Under the pieces are notes generated by a model. The model had not been told where the DNA came from and made no database searches. It saw nothing but the letters and a program-made list of their open reading frames with translations. The position numbers and the translations under genes were made by a program. Below, piece by piece: positions 50,170-61,400 of a stretch of 64,000 nucleotides of DNA (position 1 is the first letter of the stretch; each line of letters begins with the position of its first letter). This stretch comes from Gaeumannomyces sp. JS-464. Lineage: Eukaryota > Ascomycota > Sordariomycetes > Magnaporthales > Magnaporthaceae. Where the stretch lies: assembly GCA_002197995.1 (NCBI GenBank), contig NGZR01000004.1, positions 4,340,001 to 4,404,000 on the forward strand. The letters run 5' to 3'.

Positions 50170-51631
50170 GTTGTTAAAATAATAAGCGTCGATTGCTTTT
50201 ACCTTTTTGGGTTTAAAATAGCAATCGGCCGCTTAATAGCCTAATTGTTCGCAATTATTGCAATTGCCGGGCTTTTAGCCCAAATGGTTTAGTTTTCCGG
50301 CTTTACCGTTATAACCCGACGATTGCTTCGCTTAAAGCGTGCTAAACTTGGAAAAACGGAGGTTTCCCGTTTTTTGGTTATAACGGCGGGAGTTTTGCCG
50401 TTTTAAGTCGGAACGGCGCGAATCGTCCCGTCTTTTATATCGGCGCTTTTCCCGCCAATTTAAACGTTCGTTTTTATCGTCCTTTCTTTAGGCCTAATAC
50501 CCGAATATCCGTTACCCTCGATAGGACTTTTAATAAGGACGATAATCGGACGTTTTTGCGTTAAATTTGCTTTTTTTTACGGCCCACTTCCTTTTGCGGC
50601 ATTAGCGACGTCCCGAGGAATATCCCAATTGGTTTACGCGTTTACCACCAATTTATCTTGCAGCTAATCCTGCAAATAAAAAAAAACTTTTTCGATAATT
50701 AAAATAGTTATTAAAAGTTCGTTTATAAGGTTTTAAGTTCGATCTTTTGGGCTAATATTTGCCATTTAGTTAAAAACGACACCGGGGAATCGTAATATTT
50801 TTAATGTAATTGCTTATAAGTAATCCAGCTTTGGTAGATTTAAATGGTTGGGTTTATTCGTCCTTTTTCCAAATAGTTAACAAAATCGGTCCACGTTTAT
50901 TATTGGGATTGCGTAAACCCGTATAGCCTTTCCGCATAAATCTTTTAATTCGTAACTACCTCGTAATGCAATTAAGGCATTGCCCAAATAATTTACACTT
51001 ATTTAAAAATTTTGTTATATAGCGCATTTTTTTCGCTAATGCTTTGGATTTAATTCCGGACTTTTAAAAAAAAGCGTAAAGTTTTAAAATTTCCACGCTA
51101 TACTTTAAAAGTTTCGTATAACAGGTAAAAGGTATATAATTTTTATTTTAGCGAAAAGAATTTCCTTAAAAAGGTTAGCAAATTGTAAACTGCCGTTTTG
51201 GAAGTTTTGCGTATTACGGTTGCGGTTTTTCGGGGAATGTAAACGCCGGTCCGCTAAAAGTTCCCGTTTTTCCTTACCCCGGTAATTGTAATACGATACC
51301 CCCGAAGCGCGGGATTTTACGCGTCGGGTAAAACGCGAAAAGCTACGAAAACGAAGCTAATTGCGTTTTAAAAAGCGGGCTTTACGCGTAGTTAGCTCCT
51401 TTTAACGGTGCTCCCGATAACGTTCCTCCTTATGCCTATATTTCGGTAGCCCGTAGGTTTAACGCGATCGTTTCGCGGCTTTTAACGAAATTCGGTCGCG
51501 ACGGTCGCTATAAACTCGGTTATTATCGGTTTCGTTACGAACATAGTCGTTTTCGGGGGTGTCGTTTTAGCTTAACTTTCCTAATAGGGAAATAAGCGGA
51601 TTCGAAGCGTAGCTTCGCTTTCGGGAGCCAT
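50170..51631 (-). pseudogene. gag of element D, degenerate
   Basis: A likely start at 51,631 reads MAPESEATLRIRLF. Near the C-terminus a CCHC knuckle is readable at about 50,235-50,290 (CNNCEQLGY*AADC), where the His codon has become Tyr. The order gag then RT on the minus strand is normal for Ty3/gypsy. Confidence 0.65.
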
Positions 51632-51880
51632 AATGCATTTGGTTTATAAGGTTTTCCAAAGCGTAATTGCCTTTTTGCTCGAAAAGGTTTCGAAGTCCTT
51701 CCTTAAGCTTCGAGGGAATCGCGGGTTAACGACGTGCCGTTTGCGAGCGAGTAGTAGGTCGCGCTAAAGCACGAGGCAGCGGCTTTCCCTGGGTTACCGT
51801 GCCCGACGTCGTATTCAATTAACCGTTTACGTTTATAATAAACGGCTCGTATTTTTAAAGGGATGGTAAAAGCTGAAAAA

Positions 51881-52161
51881 TGTTACGGGTAGGCCGAAAG
51901 CCTATACAAAGTGATTACGATAACCGTAAACAGTGATTAAAGGTTAAAAGCTTATATTGCTATAAGGTAAATACGACAACTTCAGCTTGTTCCGGCAATT
52001 TGGGAATTGCTTTTTACAAGCTGCCTAAGTAGCGTGGCCCCCCCTGGGCCCCCTGTTACGTGCCTGGGTGCTTTAAGCCTTTACGTGGCTCGGGCCCGTA
52101 AATAAGGCTAAGGCTTTTTGCTGTGGCGGTGGCCGCCATTATCGCGGCGAGCCTTTTTACA
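51881..52161 (-). repeat. Right LTR of element D (its 5' LTR)
   Basis: 281 bp, TGTTACGGGTAGGCCG to CTTTTTACA, followed by the target copy TAATG at 52,162-52,166. It keeps C/G runs (GGCCCCCCCTGGGCCCCC) that are partly T in the left LTR. Confidence 0.95.
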
Positions 52162-52169
52162 TAATGCTT

Positions 52170-53560
52170 TGTTCGCTTTGTGTAACGAAGCAACTTCGGC
52201 TTTAAAAAAAACCACTTAATGCATTATCGAACTCGTTTTTTCGCAAGCTAGTTTACAACCGTTAACATAGGTAACGAAAAGCTGCTTTGGTAATTGGAAA
52301 TCCGAGTTTTAATATATTCGGATTGCAAAGTTGCGTTTTTAACTACTTAAAGCGTTTTGGAAGTCCAAGGTTCGGCGTTGTTTAAAAGCTTTTTCGGGGG
52401 AGTTAAAGTTCGTAACTTTATATCCAGCTTTTCCAAAACCAAATCCGGATTAAAAGGAGCAAAACTAATTTTTCGAAAACCTTTTTAAATATTTTTTTCG
52501 GTTATAAAATTAAAAAATGCCGCTTTAAACGCTAAAAAAAACTTAACTTAGTTATGTAATTAATGTGTAACTTTATTAAACTTTCGATTTGTTAACCGTA
52601 CGCCTTTTTTAACGGGCCGAAACATTTAACGTTAAGCGGTTAAAAAAAAAATAACGAATATAAACATGCAAAACGTAATAATATTATTTTTAGCAATAAA
52701 GTTCGAAATCCGTCGAATAGTAACTTTCGTATCCGTTTAGCATTAACAAATAATGGCTGCCTTTTATGCGTAACGCAATATGCTTATTAAAATGCTAAAT
52801 CCATTTTAAACCGAGCTCGTTCGTAATTTACCCGTTAACATTTGTTAAAATAACCCAATCGCGTGGAAAACCTATTTCCGAATACTAATTAGCTAAATGG
52901 TATTACCTTTTAACGATAATAGGAAAAAAGATCACTTAGCCGTAATAGTTAACCTTTTAAATAACCGTAACCCATTCCCGGTTGTTAAGCTAAATTAGCT
53001 TTGCTTTACTACAGCTTTCCGATGTTATAATAATTATAACGGTAACGATTATGCCTATAAAAAAGCCGGTTTCGTCGAAATTGTAAATGTCGTTATTTAG
53101 GATGCCATATTTGGCTATAGTATTTCGCATAAAGTCGAACTACGTAAAAAACGAGCTTAAAATTTTCGCATTTAGCCTTTTAGTAATCGTACTTTCGAAT
53201 TTAACGCGTACCGAGCTTTGCGCGGCGTTTAACGAAGTTCGCGACCCAATTTTTACCGACGGCGCTCGCGTTACGTTCGGCGAGCAATCGGTTGGCTATA
53301 TTTTTAACACTAAAAAGCCGGGGAAGGAATGCTCGCGAATCCAGCTCGAATATATATTTTATAAACGCATCCTTTTCGGATTTTGTTAATTTTCGTAATT
53401 TGGATACGTAATCGCGTTAAGCAGTTTGGCTAACGCGTTAATAACGCAACGTGGTTTTAAAAACGTCGTAAATTTTAACTACCGAACGCACATTTAATAT
53501 TGGATTGAATTGGATTGCCCGTATAGCAAAAACAATTTTCGCTTCGGTAAATGTCGACGC
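52170..53560 (-). pseudogene. Fot1/pogo-like transposase, copy 2, degenerate N-terminal and catalytic part
   Basis: This aligns with the copy 1 transposase from its N-terminus (about 53,560) to the point where element D enters (52,162). The remaining C-terminal part is at 42.8-43.13 kb. The plus-strand open stretch at 53,087-53,389 is a shadow of this gene. The frame contains many stops. Confidence 0.75.
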
Positions 53561-53663
53561 TATTTGTGGTTGTTAAAAAATTGGAGTTGGAAATGGAAAA
53601 CACGCGTCGCATTAAAAAACGCGCCATTTACTTATGTGCGCCACTTACTTGTAAACTACGTTA

Positions 53664-55505
53664 TCGTATTTAAACGTATTTAGTAATGTACTTTGCGATA
53701 TTCCCGTTTACAAAACGAAATGGTTTTGGTTACGGTAAAAGTTAGTGTAAAAGCTAATGTTTATGCGAGAAAAAGTTATTAATAAACGCTTATAAAAATA
53801 TCCCGTATTAATTAGCGATTAATATAAAATAACCTGCGTATTATTAAAGCGTAAATATGTAAAAAAAGGAAAAAGTTGTATTAAAGCTTATAAAGTTAAA
53901 AAAAACTCCTTTTATATTTGTTTAAAATAGCTACTTTCGAATGCTTCGCGTGCGTTTTAACGTAAGGTTTACTTTTTTTTCCCCGGTGTTTCGCTAATTT
54001 TCGTAAGGTATACGCGAAATATATGTCCTTTTTTCCGCAATAAAAATAAAGGTTTTAAGCTATGCGCCGGTTTCTTTTTACTAGCGTAATAAAAAGGCGG
54101 CTTCCGGTGTTAACTTTGTTAAAGTTTATAAGGTCGCCGTTATGCGCTATATTTTATTGCGAACCCGGGCGGTTTTAAAACGTTTAATTGTAATTTCGTT
54201 AGCGATAAGCATAATTAGCGATGTTATTAAATAAATCGTAAAATCGTGCTACCTATTTATTAAATGCGTTAAAAGTTAATCGTAATAATAGGAAGATAAA
54301 ACGAAATAACCCGCTAAATTCGCTATTAACTTTTTTTTAAAGCTTTTACTAATTATGTGTTTAATTATATCGCATAGGTTAATAAAACGGTAAAATTCGT
54401 TAATAAAATTTCTAAAAAAGCTTTTTTATTATTTAAAGCTAGCGAAATGCCGTTAAGCCGTTTATACCGCGTTAGCCGTAATATATACCGGGTTAAAAGT
54501 ACAAAATAGGTTAACGATAATATGGGTTTGTTTAAACGACGGGTTATCGTTAGTAAGTATTTTGCTTTTAATTAGGCTATTCGTTTATCCCGCGAGGAAT
54601 TACCCGGCGTATAACACCTTTTTTTCGTCGTTTGAAAACGTTAATTCGTTTAACGCAAATTTGGTTTGCAATTAAGCCTTTTAAAATTCGTAAACCTTTT
54701 ATCGTACTTTAAATAAAAGTTGCTTTTTTACGAACGTTAAAAGGTTGTAAGCTTTAAGTCGAAAAGCCGCCGTTTCCCCAGTAGTTAATAAAAAAGCGTT
54801 AATTAGTAGGAAATTAGCGTTAAATGTAAGTGTAAATGTTTTGCTAATAGCTAATATGTGCGTTTTTAAGCTAAAAAGGTTTTCGTAACGGGCTAACCTT
54901 CGATGGTTAAATCCCCGCTTTTATTTTTATTATGCTTTAAAAATTATAATCCTATTCCGCGCTTTTTAAAACCGGGCTATTACCGCTTTTTTTAACACGT
55001 TCGCTTTTTGCTTATTTTTTCCAATTTAACGCTTTTAGCCATTTTTCGTTTAATATTGGCTAATGCGGTTTAATACGTTACTAACATTTGGTTTAGGCTA
55101 TTTTTAATAACGGTATTAGTAATAAGTAAATTGTTTACGCCGTTATTTAATTTTAATAAAATAACGTTTATTTGGTTTATCGCTTGTTTAAAACCGCTAA
55201 TAACGCCGATAAAAGCTATTATGCTCGCTTTTTTTGCTTTTTAAATTAAAATTATTAAAATAAAAAATTCGGCGAAAAATTCGCTAAAGCTCCGCTCGCT
55301 GTATAATGCGGCTTTGTTATTTAAAGCTTTATTCGTTATATAAGTAGCTTTTAATCGTTTTAAAGTTTTAATAAGTGGTTATCGGTTCGCCGTTGGTTTT
55401 TTAATAATACTTTATAGTTTTATTATAGTTTTTTGGTATATTACGTTTTAATCCTAGCAATAAGCGGTCGGCTTTAACCGGTTTTTAAAAAATAGCGTAA
55501 TAAAT
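53664..55505 (-). pseudogene. gag region of element F, degenerate
   Basis: This lies between the Fot1-like copy and F's 5' LTR, where gag is expected. Near 54,020-54,050 the minus strand reads LYFYCGKKDIYFAY, which could be a knuckle with lost Cys/His. Otherwise it is strongly degraded. Confidence 0.4.
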
Positions 55506-55685
55506 TGTTATAGTGCAACATTTAGGTGTTAAAAAAAAAGCTTATTATTACGCGAAGAGGGAAAAGAAAAAACTCCTATTTATTTAATAGCGAAAAGCCG
55601 TATATATATAAGCTAAGTAGTGGTTAAAAATCGTTCCGTAACATTAGGTAGTAGCTAAGTGGTAGCTGGGGATCGCTTTGTAATA
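55506..55685 (-). repeat. Right LTR of element F (its 5' LTR)
   Basis: 180 bp, TGTTATAGTGCAACAT to GTAATA, aligned over its whole length with 18,432-18,611. Confidence 0.85.
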
Positions 55686-56637
55686 AAAAGCTTTAAACGG
55701 TTTTACGAAAGCCTATTCGGGCTTTTTCCGCTTCGCCGTCGAATACTTCCGCTAAATGTGCTAACCGGCCATGCCCGGAAAGTTTGCGTTAACCGGCTTA
55801 GTATATTACCCAGCCGTATTTAACTGCCCTGTTTTTTGCTTTTAAACCCGTCGCTATTATAACGTCGGTAAGTAAAAAAGTGCGAAGCTACGCTACAAAA
55901 GCTTTTATAACTGCGGGCTTTTTTTATATAACCACTGTAAACCCCGTATATTTATAAAAAACGTAGGCCGGGCGAGTGCAAACCGGAAAAAGTTCGGCCG
56001 TCTTTTACAACGAGGTCGCAAGCTTGCCGGGCAAGCCTACCTTAGGCTTTCGGGCGTTAAAAGCCGGTTTAACCGCTGCGGTTAAAAGGTGATTTTCCGG
56101 TACCGTATTTATACGGGCCGCAAAACGGAGGCGGGCTTGTTTTAAAAGCGTTTGGGCGTTTGGAATGCCGAATTCGTAATGTAAAGCGTTTATCGGTACG
56201 GTTTTCCAAACTGGAGCTATTGCTTAAAAAAACGCGGTTAAAACTTTATCGACCCGTTTAATAAAATGGCTTTAACGGATAATTTACTATTATAAGGGCT
56301 TGTATAAATGTGGTTTAGTTTTGCCTTTATACCACACTTCGGCCTTGTATAAAGCCGTAAGGATTACAACCGTTATAACGGCTTTATGTACCGAATGTGC
56401 CGGTATCCCTCTTATCGAATTCGTAAGCTTTTGGAAGTGATTTGCAACGCTTTAGGCTTTTACGGCTTTATTATTAACGTGGGCTTTAAAGTTAAGCCTT
56501 TGGTTAAAAAAAACCTTTAACCACCGTAAAGCTTTTATAGTTTGTTATATAGTAAGGCTTTTCGCCGTAACCGCTGGGGTTATAAGGTTTTTCCGCTTAG
56601 AAAAATGCATAAGCTCGCACTTCCCCGGGTCGAAAGG
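55686..56637 (-). mobile_element. LINE 2, continued (RNase H and RT part)
   Basis: The match to LINE 1 resumes exactly where it stopped at 18,431. It corresponds to about 12,250-13,190 of LINE 1 and stops at 56,637 in CCCCGGGTCGAAAGGCCG. The 5' part is missing, so the copy is either 5'-truncated, as is usual for LINEs, or cut by a later event. Confidence 0.85.
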
Positions 56638-56913
56638 CCGTTACACGGGATATTTGCAAACGAAGTCGATAAGGTAAGTCGTAATAACGTTTCCGTACCG
56701 ATAGTTTCCTTGTTATAACGTAAAAGGATCGTCGATTTGCTGTTCGCTTTAAAAGCGACGGGTAAAGTGGAAAACTTTAAAAAGTCGGGTAATTAAACCG
56801 CTTGCTTTTGCTAATTAAAGCTTTCGTATTTTGCTGCAAATTTCGGCTTTCGCGAACTAGTATTAAGCATTTTTTTAAAAAGAAAACTATTAAAAAAGGC
56901 TATAACAACGGAG
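56638..56913. other. Unidentified spacer between LINE 2 and the second family-A copy
   Basis: 276 AT-rich bases without a frame, LTR or TIR that I could match to other parts of the window. This may be the original target DNA of LINE 2. Confidence 0.4.
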
Positions 56914-57361
56914 TGTTACGATTAGCATGCAAGCTTTAAAACAATAAAACGGGAGGGGTTTTAAATAGCGCTTTTGCCTTACATTAAAACACGTAAAGTT
57001 ACGTGGTTCGAAGTAGGATTTATAAATTTGTAAGCAAAGTAACAAATTTAAAAAAGTTTGTAAATTTGTAAGCAAAGCGATAAATTTAAACTAAATTTGT
57101 AAATTTGCAAAAAAAGCGACAAATTTAAAAACTATTAAAGCAAAAACAACACATTTATAAAAAATGGATTTTTTATTATTTTAGGTAATTTTAACTAAGG
57201 CTTTGGCATTAGTTAATTTAACTTAACTTTTAAGCATTGTTTAAGGCAAGCAATTAAATTATTCTTTTAAATTACGTATTTTTTTGTTTATTAACACTAG
57301 TAATACTATGTTTTCCACCTTTGAAATGCTTTACTTTAAAAGCAAACCTTTAATTGCAACA
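56914..57361 (+). repeat. 5' LTR of the second family-A copy
   Basis: 448 bp, TGTTACGATTAGCATG to TAATTGCAACA. It keeps the TG...CA ends that are mutated to TA...TA in parts of the first copy. Confidence 0.9.
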
Positions 57362-57399
57362 TTTTAATTAATTTTATTTAATACCTCGTTATAAAAACG

Positions 57400-58400
57400 G
57401 ATAATATAGCTATAGCAAGCAGTAGTAAAAAGCCCGAAAAGGAAAAAATTGCGGTTTTTACCTTTAACGGTGTTAAGTACGACTTTAATAAAGCCGTTAA
57501 TACGGCTAGCCTTTTTAAACTTATAACAAACGAAATCGCTAAAAGCTAAGCTAAAATAAAGCAATTTACTACGAAACTGCTGTTTTTTTAAAGCGCTTAT
57601 CGCGGTTAAAACGTACAAATTCCCGTTTTTAAACCTTTACGGAAAAAAGAACGGCAAATTTAAAACGTTTTTTACCGAATGCAAAAGCTATTTTAAATTT
57701 TACAAATAACAATTTGTAAACGAGGAATAAAAGTCGCTTACGCTATTATTAAGCTAAATGGTAAAGTGAAAAAATGGTTTTAGCTAACTTAAAGCAATTA
57801 TTTTAAAAAATACGAAAATAATTAAAAAGCTATTAAAATTATTTTTGCTAATTTCGAAACCTTCGAAAAAAAGGTCGGGAAAGTGTTTAGTATAATCGAC
57901 GAAATTTAAATCGCCGAAAGAGATTTGCTGGTTTTAAAATAGCGAAAAGCCGCAGCTAAATACGTTATAAACTTTTAACGAATTAATATTAAGCTCGATT
58001 AAAACGACGCTATGCTAATATGGCATTTTTACAACGAATTACGCGAAAATGTAAAAAATAAGCTTATAAAGCAAAATCGCTTAAAGTTTTTTACGAATTA
58101 CGTTCGAAACGCGGTTCGCATTAGCGATAAATTGTACGAATAAAAAAAAACAAAAGGATATGGTTTTAAAAACGCGGTATAAAATAGCAAAGCTAATTAA
58201 AAAAAGCTAAATAATAACCTATTATAGCTTATAAAACGCATCCAAACTTTATAAACTTTAATGCGAAAGCCGTTTATTAGTAATAAAAGTAATAAAAAAA
58301 GCAAAAGCAAAACTTAAAAAACGGGAAATGTTTTAAATGCGGCTAAATTAGCTATATTAAAACTAATTGCTTTTAACGAAATAATAACCACTAAATAACC
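57400..58400 (+). pseudogene. gag of the second family-A copy, degenerate
   Basis: This aligns with the gag of element A from about 19,430 to 20,430. It includes a KLNGKVKKWF-type core near 57,760 and the CCHC relic near 58,325-58,375. It has stops at many of the same Gln/Trp positions. Confidence 0.8.
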
Positions 58401-58409
58401 AACTTTTAA

Positions 58410-61400
58410 TATCGCGAACAGCAAGGGGTTTAATTGCGATATTTGTAGTAATATGGTGGTTTTTTTAGGAAAAAGTTAAAAGCCGAAAGCTGGGAAAACA
58501 AACTTGCAAATAACATTTTTATAAGTGCTTTACTTCCTTATTCATGCGATAAAGGTTAAAATACGCTGCTTTTTTCACCTTTTACCAGTTATAACAAGTG
58601 CCGGCGTATAAAAAAGAACTTTTTGTTTTTAAAAAGCTAACTATTATATATAAAAAGGTAAAAACAACGTTTTTTAACCTTTGCTCGCCTTGTAAGCGGA
58701 GCGCTTAGGCAGCCCGGCGAAAGCTTCGGTTTTTACCGCAATTTTAGCTTTGTTGCTTTTAAAAGCGCGTGTTTTGGCCTAACGAGCCTCGTACTTTTTA
58801 ACAGTTTCGGTAGCGTTACTAAGCTTTTTCGAAAGCTCCCACGTGTTTCTTTTAAAGCTGTAGCCTTTTTAACGTACCAGGTATTTGGTACGAATAACGC
58901 TTAACTTTAATTTGGTGTTTTTTCGGTTAATAACCTTATCCACTTTAAAAATATCTCCTTTTTTTAAGTAAGCTTTAAAGTTAATCTTTTTGTTATTATC
59001 GTATTCGATAAAGCTTAAAAGCGGAAGCACGCGTTAAAAAGGATCGTTATCGCAATTATAACGGGTAAAGTGCTAAATGCTAATAACAAGGTGTATTTTA
59101 ATAAAAGTGCTAAAGCAATTAAGCTTATAAGCTAAAAGAAAAACCTTGCGAATAATAGTATAAAAGCCTTATCGTTTAAGCTTTTCCTTATTAACGAGGT
59201 GCTTACCTTTGGTTTTATACGCTTAGCTTATGTTAAGCTAAACCTTATCGCCGATATTAAACTTTTTATAGCGGTGTTTTAAGTCGTAAATACGCTTTTA
59301 TTTAACGGTAGCGACATTTATCGCAAATAAAGCGTTTTTTCGGAAATGCTTACGCATAAAGCGGAGCTTTGCAACTTTTTAAAAAATTCGTGCAAAAGTT
59401 ATATGTTTTAAAAGTTCGGGGATTTTAAATTTAAATAAATATTCGTAAAAGCTATAATTAAAAGCCGTAATAATAGCGTTATTTAAATTCCACTGCAAAA
59501 AGGGGATAAGGTCGACTTAAAAATCGTTTATTACAGTAAAATAATAACGGATAGCTAGTTTAATTGTTTAGTTTTTGCGTTCAAATTGCCCATTTGTTTA
59601 AAAGTGGTAAACAGCCGTTATTTATAAACAAGTTCTAAAAGTGCGTTATAAACCGTTTTAAAAAGCCGAAATAAATTTAGGGTTCCTATTGGAAATAATC
59701 GCTTTTAGGCAAAACCAGTCGGTTAAAAATAGCTAGCGGTTAAACTGTTTACCTTATGTTTAAGCCGTATATTCGTTATAGCTGGGGATAATTATAATAC
59801 GCTTAAATGTTTTGCAAATAACGGTTAGCAGCGCGTTATAAAAGTTAAACTTCCGTTAAAACCAAAAAGTGCTTTTTAACAAAACCAAAAGCAGCCCGGT
59901 TACGAAGTCCATAATAATTATGCTTATAAGCTTTAAAAAGGCTTAAATAAGCTAAAAGGTTTTAATAAAAAGCTAATTATTTTGTCGGTTTATGCCGCAT
60001 TTATAACGCTTGCTAATATACTGCTCGATTTAACGTTTTTAGCTTAAAAATGCACGTTTTCGAAAGCGTCGAGCATTTGGAATCGGTTAAAATGGTGCTT
60101 ATCGTCGTGCACTTCGCGGAAATAATTAGCGATTAAAGGTTTCGAAATTACAAAACGCTCGTAACTATCGTTATCCCGTAAGTAAAAAAGGTAATCGGCC
60201 ATTCGGAAAAAATGCCTAATTTTAAAAGCATTAATAACGCTTTCGTTGCTTTTAATCGTGCATTTCGACTTTTAAAAAGTGGCGAAGTTAAGTATAATTT
60301 TACGGTATATTAGGTTTTTAATATAACCTTTTGCAAACCGCTAGCGAGTTGTTTCGGCTATTTAAGCTTCGGAAACTATTAAAACATAGTTATGCATTAA
60401 GTTAAAAATTAAAGCGTTTGTTTTTTTTAGCAGTTTTTATTATCGGTAACCGTAAATAAGCGGGATAAAACGTTTAAAACGAGGTTTGTTTTGCCGGGTA
60501 TGTGCAATGCTTTAAGGTTATATTCGAAAAGGTAAATTAACGCGTTAATTAGCCGTCGGTTAATACGCTCGGTGGAAAACGTTAGTAAAGTAGTTCGATT
60601 AATAATGCCCGCAGTTAATTCGTAATTCGTAAAAAGGAGGATTTTTTTATTACTTAAATGCAATATAATGCGGAAAGTTTTATAAGCTTAAACAAAGCAT
60701 GCGATTTCGAGTTTTAAAAAGCTATAATTAAGCTTTTTTTTTACAGAAACACCGAAAAATAAATATAATCGGTTTAATAGCAAATGCCGGAATAGTTTTA
60801 AATTTGCGGTTTTAAACATAGCTAATTTTAAAATGGAAAGTTATAATTTTAAAGCTACACTTAAAGCTGCTATCGATTTGCAAAATGATTTACCTTTTTA
60901 AATTAGCGTGGTAAAGCTTAATTTTAATGCAAAGCATTTTTTTAACCGCTTTAAAAAATTGGACTTCGGTTTCGGTGCTTTTAAAGTGCGTTAAGCGGCA
61001 GTAAGCCGCTCGCTTACCGTGGTTGTTAAAAACGACTTATTCTTTTTTACAGCCCTTCGCTAGTAAAGCTATTTTCCGGGATTAAAAAGGTTTAATAAAA
61101 CGTTTGTAATAAAGGATTATATAACGGAGCTATCCGAAAACGCCGATAAGAGTTTTAAAATTTTGCAAGTTGGTAGGCACTTTTTAATTTTAAAAGCTTT
61201 AAATGCGGTTTTTAATGTTAATCTTGCTGAAAAAATCGACGTAAAATTTTAAAAGCTTAACGTTAAAGTAGCTTATAAAAGATTTGCCGAAAGATAAAGC
61301 AATGTTTTTATTTTAAAATAAGTTAAAAATGGTTACTAAGTGCCGAACGTAATCTTCGAACGTATTGCTAAACACGATAATATCGTCGATAAAAGCTTTG

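Larger units (their letters stand above)
43138..52161 (-). mobile_element. Ty3/gypsy element D, inserted in Fot1-like copy 2
   Basis: LTRs of 283 and 281 bp and the perfect 5-bp duplication TAATG define a 9.0-kb element. gag, RT, RNase H and integrase read on the minus strand from right to left. A 24-bp tandem repeat lies between RNase H and integrase. A 444-codon frame on the opposite strand lies beside the 3' LTR. By nesting it is among the youngest insertions here. Confidence 0.95.
42777..53661 (-). mobile_element. Fot1/pogo-like DNA transposon, copy 2 (in F), split by element D
   Basis: TIRs ACGTAATTCACAAGTAAGT (left) and, inverted at the right, ACGTAGTTTACAAGTAAGT are flanked by TA (42,775-42,776 and 53,662-53,663). 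Without D and its duplicated target it is 1,856 bp, nearly the same as copy 1. The inner parts align with copy 1 on both sides of D, for example 42,830-43,130 with 32,510-32,800. The tips differ from copy 1 beyond about 11 bases. Confidence 0.9.
18432..55685 (-). mobile_element. Ty3/gypsy element F, split by nested insertions
   Basis: Two 180-bp LTRs bound this element inside LINE 2. The flanks GGAAA and (A)AAAAG are compatible with a RIP-altered 5-bp target duplication, but this is not clean. Own sequence is 18,612-18,991, 35,386-42,776 (minus a MITE and a 1.5-kb insertion) and 53,664-55,505. Read on the minus strand it runs gag (right), RT (about 40.1-40.5 kb) and integrase (about 38.9-37.9 kb). 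A plus-strand frame lies next to the 3' (left) LTR. Confidence 0.75.
56914..58409 (+). mobile_element. Second copy of gypsy family A (5' LTR and gag), cut by element H
   Basis: The LTR at 56,914-57,361 (448 bp, TGTTACGATTAGCATG to ATTGCAACA, three internal ~38-bp repeats) is followed by the same leader and gag as element A. The knuckle is at about 58,325-58,375 (KCFKCG*ISYIKTNCF). The match to A stops at 58,409 after AACTTTTAA, where element H begins. The rest must lie beyond the window. Confidence 0.9.
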
